From the NCBI GenBank assembly GCA_016858145.1, contig JAEHOE010000003.1, positions 1,922,001 to 1,986,000 on the forward strand: 64,000 nt of DNA. The letters are read 5' to 3'. Positions 23,830-34,023 of this stretch are shown here, piece after piece. This stretch comes from Edaphochlamys debaryana. Lineage: Eukaryota > Chlorophyta > Chlorophyceae > Chlamydomonadales. The position numbers were made by a program, and so were the translations under genes. The first letter of the stretch is position 1. Each line of letters opens with the position of its first letter. Below the pieces are notes generated by a model, which worked only from the letters and a program-made list of their open reading frames with translations, was not told where the DNA came from and ran no database searches.

Positions 23830-25217
23830 CGGTACCCCCGGGGGTTGTCAGGCTTCCCGTCGACAAAGCGGCACTGGGTGGCGCGTGTCCGCTGGCAGGA
23901 CTGGACGGACCTCAGATCCCAGGGCAGCGTGTGGAGGCGCAGGCCTGCTTGGCCTTCGGGGACGGAGCGGCGAGCGGGGCGGCGTGTCTTGGCGCCGGGT
24001 TGCACTGGCGCGGAGGGCACCGAGCGAGGCAAGGAATAAGCTACCGTACGCATTTTGCGATAGCACGCGGGCCGGGCATTGTGCCCTGGCATTGTTTGGC
24101 ATGCCCTGCTCCTCGTTCACGTCGTTTCGGCGGCCGAACGAGGATGGAGCAGGGCTAGACGTTCTGATGAATGTACATGTCTTCACCTTCTCTCTTGGAC
24201 GTGCGAGGACGGCTGCCCCCGCAAGCGAGGGGCCGAGCCCGCACTGACCTCCTTGCATACCGGGACGTTCACTTAGCAAGACGGGCCCTGACGGCCCGCA
24301 GCTCCGTTGTGGGAGGGCACGGCTGACCTTTTCGTCACAGTTGACCCTTATTCGTATTGGTTGTGGGCGCGTGGCGTTGGGGGTTGGGGATGGACTGACC
24401 TGGACGAAGACAGACACGACGCACGCATGCTGTGGACTCAAGATTACAGTGACAGAGCCTTGATTGGATGCTCCCCTCATCCTTGGGGGTGCCCCTTGAG
24501 GGGTTTACACGTGCATTATGCCTTTGAGGGGATGCGTCGTGGCGGTGCATGGCCAACATCCCCGCTTGGTTCCCGGCACGTATGTATTCTTACGGGGTCC
24601 CTGGATTGGCGAGGGTCTGATCTCGGGACGCCACCTTGGTGAGGCTCTGCGCTGGGTTCCACTTGCTCAATCACCATATGAAGCACTCAAGCAGTGCACT
24701 AATATCACCACGCACGCCATACCCTGCAATATGCGCGGGCCAAATTGGGTTTCGTACAGGCGCGGCAATAACGCCAGTCCTGGCGTGCGCCTATCTGTTG
24801 TGGCCTTGTGGGAGGGGGGAAAGCATACAACCGGGTTCATGTTATTTAGCAACGCATGCAGTCTACTCCGCATTGTCATTCCGATTATTTCGGGGGTTCG
24901 AGCTTCGAGGTGGTGGGACTATTCTATCACCGCTTGGCGCTCGTGTCAACAGTGCCTCTCTTCTTCTGTGGTAGTGGCTGGCTCACCTTCCCTTACCCTG
25001 TGTAATCAACTCTTGATGGTCCACGATGCCCAGAGGGAAGTCTGTCCTCGGTGGTTACAACGAGGGACCCCAGAGGGGTGCACGGCAGCTGAACGCCGTG
25101 ACTTGGCAGCCAACCTCACGGGCTTGCCCCCTGCAAGCCAGCACGCCGCCCCCTGACTTGGACGGCAGGGCCCCTACCCGGGCTCCAAACGAGATCTAGT
25201 GAAGACCATCCATCACC
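23830..25217. other. Region after the PLAC8 gene, no gene seen
   Basis: This is probably the 3' UTR of the PLAC8 gene followed by intergenic sequence. TGTAA occurs at 25001-25005 and 25277-25281, either of which could be the poly(A) signal. Composition is less GC-rich than the genes. Short open frames on both strands have no conserved features. Parts may be decayed transposon, given the fragment just to the right. Confidence 0.4.
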
Positions 25218-25733
25218 TCAACGTGGGGCATGTAGCGCACATCTCCCTCCTCGGTCGGTCTCCCTCCTGGTTCCTATTGTAACATCGCATCCTCGGTCAT
25301 CCATCGCATCCTCGGTCACGGCCAAAAAGGGGTGGTCCTCAGACACCGTGTCCCAATCCGACGGGGCTGGCCCCACCCCGGCAAAGCCCTGAAGGCGCGC
25401 TTCCAGCTCTCCCCTTGCCAGCGCCCTTGCCTGCATAATCAGGCCCTCTGCACCCCGATGCGCATACTTGTACCTGCCGGCTTGCTCCATGGCCCCCACG
25501 GCGGCCAAGCACACCACGTCCCAAACTTGCTGCACAATGCCCGCGGGGGCCTGCACCAACCAAACCTCATGCCTCTTCACTGCCCGACCAATAGCATCGC
25601 TCAATCTTGTGCGCACAGCCATTGTTGCCGCACACGACCAGAAATGATGGAGCCGGTCACCTTGGAAGTCAGGACTCGGAAGGCCAGAGCTGAGCCCCCT
25701 GCTTCTATTAGCCGTGTGATGAACCTGTGTGCT
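25218..25733 (-). mobile_element. Probable non-LTR retroelement ORF remnant
   Basis: A minus-strand open frame runs from a stop near 25733 to the TAG near 25218. It contains GDRLHHFWSC, a His-x4-Cys arrangement like the C-terminal zinc-knuckle region of algal non-LTR reverse transcriptase polyproteins, then a helical Ala/Leu-rich region (VWDVVCLAAVGAMEQAGRY) and GFAGVGPAPSDWDTVSEDHPFLAV. No reverse transcriptase or endonuclease motifs remain in the window, so it is at most a truncated 3' end. A 17-bp direct repeat (CATCGCATCCTCGGTCA, at 25283-25299 and 25302-25318, period 19) disturbs the frame near its end. The family call is from memory of similar sequences and could be wrong. Confidence 0.35.
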
Positions 25734-26504
25734 TCAGGCGTCATGCCGTTCGAGGCTAGGCTCAGCTCCCTGAAGCCGTCTCAACGACCTGGCGTACGGA
25801 TCCGTCGCTGCCCGTCCCACTGCGCAGTGCAGAGGGGGGCTTGGAACGGGTGGAACGCGTCCACGCGCGGCCACTCTCACCTGTCCCTGCAGCCCTGCGC
25901 CCCCTCTGCGCCGCTCTGCCCCCAGCCCCCCCCGATCTCCCTGCCCGCCCTCGCCCATCCACCACAATGCTGGCCCTCGAGGTAGCCACCGCTCCCAGCC
26001 AACTCCATCACGGCATCAGCCCATTCGCATCAGCTCCATCGCAACGCAAGCCTGGACGCAGCTTGTACTTCCCGTGATCGGGCGCCTTTCCACCTTCTTT
26101 TCATGTACGCCCATTCACCACAATAATGCTTGCCCTCCGAGTTCGCGAATTCAAGTTTGGATCCAAACGTCACTTTTTGGGGGCAGCTGTCGGGTCAATG
26201 AGCACACCGGGGGGCCCGTGATCTGTGCCCGACTTGCGCACCCCTCGTGGCTACACTCTGCTGTGAAGAACATTTCAGGTCCCAATTCAGCTCGCACCCC
26301 TTAGCGCGTGACCGTCGCGTTCACGTTCATCTGTGTAGGTAGGACTCAACGTACTGGCTTTATTTGCTGCCAGTCGCCGTTGTAGAGACTGCAGTCGCCC
26401 GACCAAGGCGTCAGCGCGAAGCAGCTGTTCGGCCTGGCTGGCGCGGCCGACTCCCTCCGGCCATCCTGACTTTGAGTCGCTAAGCGACTGGCCCACCGTT
26501 ACCG
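25734..26504. other. Intergenic region before the TRP-like gene
   Basis: No gene was seen. It should include the promoter and 5' UTR of the channel gene that starts at 26505. C-rich and A/T-richer blocks alternate; a possible continuation of the retroelement fragment cannot be excluded. Confidence 0.4.
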
Positions 26505-29500
26505 ATGGAGCCATCCACATTGGATCCTCAAAGTATACCTGATGAAGCTGAGCGGCGACTTGAGTCGTGCGTGTCCCCGGAAATGGACGTCCCGCCATCC
26601 CGCGACCAGACACGCGAGAACGTCGAGGAGCGCAAGCCGACGGAAGAGTCTGCTGCAGTATGTCTACCAGAGCCCCTAAAGCTGCTCGAGCAGGAAGGCG
26701 AGCAAAGAAAGAGTGTCACGGCGCCCCCCCGTGCCCGTGCTTGCACCCTCTGCTACAGCGCCTCCGGCCTACCCCCCAAGCCCCTACCTCCCAATCCCCT
26801 TTGCAGAATCGGCCACGCAGTCTTCGCTGCGCAAGGTGGACCAAGACAAGCTGCTGCGGTGGATCTCGAGTGCCCTCACCCAGTGCTCTGGTACGCTAAA
26901 GGAGGATGACACCGACGACGATGAGCCAAAATCGAGCGCCGACATCGAGCAGAAAGAAGCCAAGCAGAAAGCTCTCCTGGCGGCCGCACGCTTGGCCATC
27001 AGCGTCTACAGTGAGAAGGCCGTAGAGAGCGGCTGGTCCACGCTGCGCTTCGTGGACCTGTCGGGAAAGGTATGACTGTGTATGCAGTGTGTATGACACG
27101 GCGGAGCGGTTGGCTTGCCCCTAATCCCCCCGGCAGGGAAGAAACGGGACTACGCCCCTGCCGTCGCGTCTTTGCAGCAGACTTTGGGTCTTTTAGGCGC
27201 CGTCTGACATACAGCAACTTAGGCGGACGAGCTGACGGCGGAAGAGTTGTGTTCAGCAGAGTGCAGTCCTCTCAATGCAAACTGTATGAAGCACTCCTAT
27301 CAGATGACAGTGAACACGCGGTAGTGGGCTCGCAGCGGCTGGCACCGACATCGGTCGCTGCCCAAATTCACGCCCCACGCCCAAAGCGCGCCGCAGCTAT
27401 CCAATGTGTATCACACCACAGCCAGCGGTGCTACGAGAAAGGGAGTTCCGTCAACGTAAGCGCACTTGAGCGGGAGGGACACTTCCGTCAAATGTTGCCC
27501 GCTGTGGCGCGAACCGACTGCGATGTCGCGATCGAAACCTAGGCAACTTAGCCCTGTGGGAGGAGCGGTAGTCGCAACACTTTGTCGCGGGGCGCTGTGG
27601 AAATGTGTTTCACCCCCACGACCATCCTCGTCCCCCTGCTGACCCGGCCCACCCAAAGCTTCGCGCGACCCACACGTCCCGCGTCCCACTCGGAGATCCC
27701 CGGCGATGCGTAATAGAAACACATACACCTTGGACCCCCCGGCGGCCCGGACACACCCTTCAAAAGAAAAAATGGGCAAGCCTTGACTGCAGCGCAGCTC
27801 AGTGGTTTGGGGTTATGAGCTGCGGTTACAGACTATTGGCTTATGTGCAGAGCAAGGGGGCCCGCAGCTAGCTAAGGGCGCCACGACAGCTTTGCTGAGA
27901 ATGCTGACAGGGGTAACGAGGCGGAGGCCGGGGGCCCGTAAGCAACGGCCGTCGGGAAGCCATGGCGGGACACCGGGTTTCAACCCGTCCCGACCCTTCC
28001 GGGATCCCGCGCCCTTGACGCAGGCTATCGTGGGACTGCCCTTCCCGGACAAGAAGAAGATCGCAGCCAAGCCCACGCCAGACCAGATGGCCAGCCTTCT
28101 CCTCAGCGCCGGCGCTGTGCTCAGCAAGGAATCGTTGGCACGGTAAGCTTGTGTCATGGGCTAGCTCTGGGTGGATGGAGGAAAGTGGGGGCAGGGCCGT
28201 GGGGCTGGTGGGGCCGCGCAGGCGCCCGTGTTGGACATGCTGACCAGAGTCCTCGTGGGGGTTTGGGGCGGGATCGGTTGCTGCATTGATTGCCATTGAG
28301 TCCTTGCAGTCTGCTGGTCGGAGCGCCCCAAGCGTCCTGCTGGGGGCTTCAGGGCTTGGGTAGGTGTTGGACAACCCTCGGCTTGTCCACTATGTCCGCC
28401 GGGAGCTCACACGCCATGCCCCCCGGGCCCCGGCCCCAACAGGTGGGCCGCCCTGAGCGGCTCGTGGGACGGCTGGGACGGCGGCGAGCAGTTCCTGCTG
28501 TGGTACCTGCTGCGCTCCCGCAACCCCCTGGCGGTGGCCATGGCGACGGCGCAGGGGCTGGGGTGGGAGGCGGACCGCCTGAACAACACGGCACCGGCCG
28601 AAGCAGCGAGGCTCAGGTACCGTGGCGTGGGCCCAAGGACTCTCGAGCTAACCGGTACCTGCTTTCCTTCTCAACCTAGTTAACGTACCCATGACATGCC
28701 TCACACAGGCCAGATCTTGACCGAATCCAGTCCAGCTCTTGACTGCGCTGTTTGCGTGACGCGTGCAGGGAGATCACCGCCCGCCTCCGCACACTGGCGC
28801 TGGCGCTGGTCCAGGGCCTGGCCCTGCCCGAGGCCTGCGCGGACCCCGAGACGCGGCCCTGGGCGCCCCTGGACAGAGCGCTGCAGTCCGCCGAGGCCAC
28901 GGGGGCGGCGCGGGCCGGCGCCCTGCTGGACGTTGACAGCACGGCCTGCCCCATGACGCTGGCTCTGGAGATGGGGTGGATGGAGTTCTATGCGGAGCCC
29001 GTGCTGCAGGTCAGCATCGTAGGGTTCGGGCAGGATTTGGGGTAGGGGGCTACGTGTGATAAGTGGTGGTCGGACTCCAAGGCAGGTGCGTGCGCAGGCC
29101 CGGGGGTGGGTGCCGTAGGTGCAGTGTCGGGGACTGCATGTGACGACCGGTGGGCTACCTTGGCAGCTCGCCTGACCGTCTGACCGTGACTGGCGCCCCG
29201 CGTCCATCCTGGCTTACTTGCGCGCAGGGCTACTGCGAGCACCTGTGGACGCAGCCCGTGCACAAGCTGAAGAAGGGCCTGACGCAAGGCCTGCTGGAGC
29301 CCTCCGCACCCGAAGCCGCGTTCTTCATGGTGCAAGGCCTGGACACGAGCCTGGCCGCCTCGGCGCGCGGCCGCTGGATTGTGCGCCTCGTGTTTGAGGC
29401 CTTCTTCCTCTACATCTTCCACTCCATACAGCTCATGCCGGGTGGGTGTCGAAGGGAGAGACCAGGCCGGACTAAGGCACGTGTCACTGGCCGCGGGGTG

Positions 29501-32500
29501 GGTGGGTGGGTATAGGGACCAGGCCAGCGAGAGGCACTTGCTACTCCTGGCTAGCTGTCGGGTTGACTTCAGAGTGGTTGTCTAGCCGCTAACCCTTGCA
29601 GCAGCTCCCGTGCCCTACATCTAAAGTTTGCTGTTTGCCATGCTTCTGCCCCAGCGGACGCCGGCTGGGCCTGGCAACATGTGGTGTTCGCCTTTTACCT
29701 GGCGGGGCAGGTGGTGGACGAGGCGCAGGTGGGGAGGGCTGGACGCGTTAGGAGGCAGTTTCTGCCACCCTTACACGGGTCAGGGTCCGCCTAATCGATC
29801 GGCTGCCCTTCCACGACTGTCCTCCCGCCGCCGCCTGCCCCGGACAGGAGTGGTCCCAGCTGCACCGCTGCGGCCTGTACAGCTACCTGAGCGACGGCTT
29901 CAACGCGGTGGAGCTGGCGTGCTGGGGCATGCTGATGGCGGCCAGCGGCACGCAGATCGCGCTGTGGGCTGAGCCGGAGGGGCAGGTGGGGTATTGAAGC
30001 CGAGGGCGAGGGGTCCCAGCTTGGGGCTCGAGGGCTGGAGGCTGACCGTCCTTGTCCCCCCTGCCTCCGGCCGCGGCCCCGCCCACGCGCGCTCGACAGA
30101 GCTCCGAGGTGGCGACAGCGCGAGACTTCCTGCTGAATACATCAGCCATCTTGGTGTGGGCGCGGCTGCTGCAGGTGCGTGTGGGCGGTGGTCTGTGGAC
30201 GGGGGATGCCAGGCAGCGCGCCGTTCTTGCTACGGTCTTCCCGTTGGCTATATATTGGCCTGACGCTAACCCCTTAAGCCCCTACCACCCTCTCCCGCCA
30301 CTCATGCAGTTCCTGGTGCCGATGCACGAGCGCGTGGGCAGCCTGCTGATGATGCTGAGCAGGATGTTTGTGGAGGTGTGATGCGGCGGGGACAGCAGGG
30401 TCCCTGACGGCAGCCGATTACCGACACCGCCTCGAGCGTCACACGGCTTTCACTCATTCCTGCAGGTCTTCCTCTTCGCCGTCCCGGGGCTGGTCCTGCT
30501 AACGGGGGTGTCTTTTACCCTGTACGGCGTGTTCAGGTGAGCGTTGCCCCAGTACCCGTTCCAAATACGAGGCCGCTGTGCCCTAGGGCAGGCCTGAACG
30601 CACGATATCGTCTTACCTGCGACTGGGCCCCCCCCTCCTCCCCACGCTTGGCTGGCTCCCATTCTCTCCCAAGGGGCCGACTGGAGGAGCTCTCGAGCTT
30701 CCCCTTGGTCATGCTTCAGCTGTACCGCTCCTTCCTGGGAGAGACCATGTTTGACGTAGGAGCGGAGGGCGGGGGCTAAGGGCGGGGCAGGACGGAAGGG
30801 CAGGAGGGCAAGGACCTACTAGTGAAGAGCCTCCTGCCAAGGGTGCACCCCCGCACGGTGTCAGCCGGCACTGCTGGATGCGTGGCTCGACACCTGCCGC
30901 TGCCGCGGCCTCCCCCACCCAATCGCTGTGCCATGTACGTCCCTTCCCGTGCACCAGGTGTACGACGCCGAGGGCAGCACGGGCTACGCGGTGTACGGCT
31001 ACGTCATCACCGTGCTGTACACCCTCGTGGTGAGTGGCAGGTGCTGCCTGGCAAAGGGCGTGGTAATTGTCTTGTTTCCTGCACTGGTGCCGTTCGCGTG
31101 CTTGCGTGCACCGCCGGATGGAGATCCTTTACCGATAGTCACTCCTTGCACCCCTCGCTTCCGTTCCTCCCGTTCCTCAGGCCACCGTGGTCTTGGCCAA
31201 CGTGCTCATCGCCCTCATCACCTTCCACTTCCAGAGCGACCAGGTGGGTGGGTGGGTGGGTAATGCATGGTTGGGTTCCACGGGCCTACCTACCTGGTGG
31301 GCAGCCTTGCTTGCCTGCAAGTGCGAGCCACTGTCTGCCTGTCCGCTGTCTGGTGGCTGCCCTGCAAGGCTGGGTGCGTGGAACCGTCCTGCATGCGTGC
31401 CATAGCAACTGGCCCTCAACCGAAGCCTGGGCCTGCCTTGCTTCTCGTGTGCCCCATGCTTGCTTGTTCACAGTTGGTCGGCCAGGCCCGGCTGCAGCGC
31501 GTCAAGCTCGTCACCCGCTTCCGGCGCATGGCGGAGGAGGGCTCGCTGGCTGGGCGCCCCCTTCACCCTGCCCATGGTGCGTGCCTGGGACGTGCCCGGG
31601 GCATGACGCCGAGCAGGCCGCATGCGTGCACTCTGCCCCACGGCAGGAGGCCCCCTTTGTTCTGGGGCGTGACGGCGAGCATGTCAGCAGGAATTGGACC
31701 CCGGAAGCGCTCAGGAGGTGCCGTACTCGATGCTGACGCGCCCTTACTCCCGACCTCGGCCCTTGCTGCCCCGTGTGCCCAGGTGCTGCTCTGGTGGCTG
31801 CTCCCCTCCCGCCAGGCCCCCACGCCAACGGTGCACGGCGGCGTGCAGCCCGTGGGCCGCGCGGCCCTGCCGTACCTGGTGTGCGCGCTGTGCGTGTCGC
31901 CGCTCTTCTACGCCCTGCTGCTCCCGACGCTCCTGCCCAGTTTCGCTGCCTACATGTTCAGCGACTTGCTGCCGTCTCGGCGTCAGCCGCCGGTCGCGGT
32001 CGAGGACCGCATCCGCAACGAGGACAAGGCGGTGGATGAACCGGACAAGGACATCACGGACGCCTTTGCGGATGCCATAACTCGACCTGGCGATGCATTG
32101 CTTCGTGCAGGAAGCGGCGACGGCGTGCTTGCAGGGGTTAAGGCGCTTGTGGCCAGTCTACTGGTAGTGTTGTGTTATCTGGCCGCGGCTCTTGGCGTCC
32201 TGCTGCCGGGGGCGGCCCTCGTCTTTTCCGCCATCGCCGCAGCCGCCATCATTGTGGTGGTTGTGGCAGCCGCCATGATCGCTGTCTACATGCTATCGGA
32301 CTGGGGCCTCGCCATAGGACGTCACACCAAAGCGATGCTGTGGGGCTCGCCGGGCCCCAAACAAGATCAGGCGAGTGCATGTGTTTGTACCCCGCATACC
32401 AGCACGGCAAACCTCGTTCTCCCGAGGACGCCATCCTTGCTGTCCGCCATGGCCGTACAAGCCGTACATGACTTCCACGCCGCCTGTGCTGCCCAATTAA

Positions 32501-32960
32501 CTGCACTTGTACTGCCCCCTGCTGCCTCCTGCTCCTTCTGCAGCCCACCGGGTCCCAACCCGCCTCGAGCCCGCTGTGGCCGGCGGCCAAGCTGCGGGCG
32601 GCGCTGAAAAGCGCGGGCTTTGCGGCCGCGGACATCGACCACGCGTCCTCCAAGCTGCCGCCTCAAAGGCCACAGCAGCCCCCGCCTGACCCCACTGCAG
32701 CGCCGAAGGAGGCCGCCGCTGCTGACGTCATGGTGGTCGCGGTGGCGGCAGGCTCTAGGGCGGACTCGGGCCTGCCTCCGGGCGAGGGGAGCGGCCCTCT
32801 GGCGCCCGGGGAGGCCAGCCCCGCTTCACTCGAGGACGTTGAGGCGCTGGTGGCGGAGGACTCGGGGGTGCTGAGTGAGCACCTCCGCCATCGGCTGGCG
32901 GAGGACTCGGGGGCGACGACTAGGATGACGTCATCCTCATCGTCCGCCAATCTGGAGTAG
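26505..32960 (+). CDS. TRP-like cation channel
   Basis: The exons are 26505..26712, 26807..27069, 28024..28142, 28443..28616, 28769..29009, 29228..29441, 29655..29728, 29848..29985, 30100..30174, 30310..30375, 30466..30536, 30674..30755, 30958..31029, 31181..31243, 31474..31576, 31647..(31682 or 31717), 31783..32370 and 32544..32960. A TRP-type start is seen: a helical N-terminus ending in LALEMGWMEFYAEPVLQ, as before S1 in TRP channels. Six membrane segments follow: S1 LVFEAFFLYIFHSI, S2 WQHVVFAFYLAGQVV, S3 VELACWGMLMAASG, S4 ILVWARLLQFL, S5 VFLFAVPGLVLL, then the pore (YRSFLGETMFD, residues 565-575) and S6 (VATVVLANVLIALITF). It should pass Ca2+ or other cations across a membrane. Unusually, four more hydrophobic segments lie in exon 31783-32370. 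The model keeps length in frame, but a phase conflict at 31474-31717 gives a stop if read literally. The last intron is GC-AG. Confidence 0.82.
32371..32543 (+). other. GC-AG intron in the TRP-like gene
   Basis: The donor reads CAG|GCGAGT and the acceptor TTCTGCAG. Removing 32371-32543 joins the hydrophobic exon to the C-terminal acidic/Ser-rich exon in phase 0 and gives a clean stop at 32958. No usable GT donor exists nearby. Confidence 0.7.
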
Positions 32961-34023
32961 AGGAGCGGCGCAAGACAGACATGGATACAAGAGGAGACGT
33001 GGGGCTGCTGATGACGTACGGCAGGGGTGGGGGGGTAGGCGGAGGGGCGAGGGGTGGGGCATGGCCAGGCAGCGGCAAGGCGGTGCTTTAGCTGCAGATG
33101 GTGCGGGCGAGTTGAGTGTTGTTGGAGTTGTTGGGCGTAGTGTCGGCACAGTAGAGAAGCGGCGCAATGCGACGCTGGGCTAGCTACGGAGGACGTAGGG
33201 GCGGGACGTAGGGGATTGATTGCCACTTTGCCAGGCAGGGCCAGAGGCAGGGGCGAGGCTGCTCCGGTGCAGATGGGGCGTGCAACTTGGTTGAAGGGGG
33301 GGTATTCGAGAGCAGCGCTGGCTTAGCAATGCTGCAGCAACCCAAGTCTAGAAGTACAGGGAAGTGTGCTGCAGCAACGGACCGGCGGGCCGGTCGAGGG
33401 GCCCCTGAGCAACGCGTTGACGTTGTGCGGGGTCTAAGCAGCGGCCGGGGACTGGCGGGGATGAGGCTGACGGGTAGCGATGGTCGAGTGGTTGCAGGAG
33501 GAGGGATACGATAAGGGAAGCGTTTCGTGCACGGGAGGGGCGTCTGACATTCGCGGACACACTTTCCCCTGTCCCTTCCTCGGTCGAGGCGTGGCCATGG
33601 CTTGCGGCATGGGCTGCCCGTTGTGTGTTGTGCGCTCAGAGTTGCAGGGCTGGGTCCTCAGCGACAAAAGGCACCACAGGGGAGGGCCACCACGAGGGGG
33701 AGCGGAATGGGGGGGAGGGGCGAAGGGAGGCAGGCGCAGGCGCGCGGGGGCGGAGGGGGAACGGTGCAGGGCCAGGGTTGCAGGACACGCCCGCGCAGGA
33801 CCCCGACCCCAGCTATATCACCCCCCCGCCTCGCGTCAACACCATACATTTTCTACTTGGAGCCAGAGTGCACCGCAATACACTTCAAACCGAGCCCCTA
33901 TCAAACGCCAATGCCGACGAACACTTATTAACACACCGTTGAGCGTTGCGCACTGCAAGTGACTGGCTCTCAGGCTTTCCTGATATAACATAATCACAGC
34001 TCCACTTGTGGCCGACCGTGACG
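32961..34023. other. Intergenic region
   Basis: This holds the 3' UTR of the channel gene and the promoter of the BPL_N gene. I found no TGTAA in the first kilobase. G-rich stretches occur at 33019-33060 and 33700-33790. The last 200 bp are AT-richer and probably hold the promoter. Open frames here have no conserved content. Confidence 0.5.

Noticed and set aside
25218..25733. Intact transposon
   Set aside because: No reverse transcriptase, endonuclease, terminal repeats or poly(A)-like tail was seen; at most a truncated end remains.
27070..28023. Separate gene in the 954-bp intron of the TRP-like gene
   Set aside because: Open frames such as 27072-27542 + and 27411-27779 - show no conserved content; flanking exons join in phase.
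31267..32607. 446-aa open frame as an uninterrupted exon of the channel
   Set aside because: It includes stretches with clear splice signals and low-complexity translation; only 31474-31576 and 31783-32370 look coding in it.
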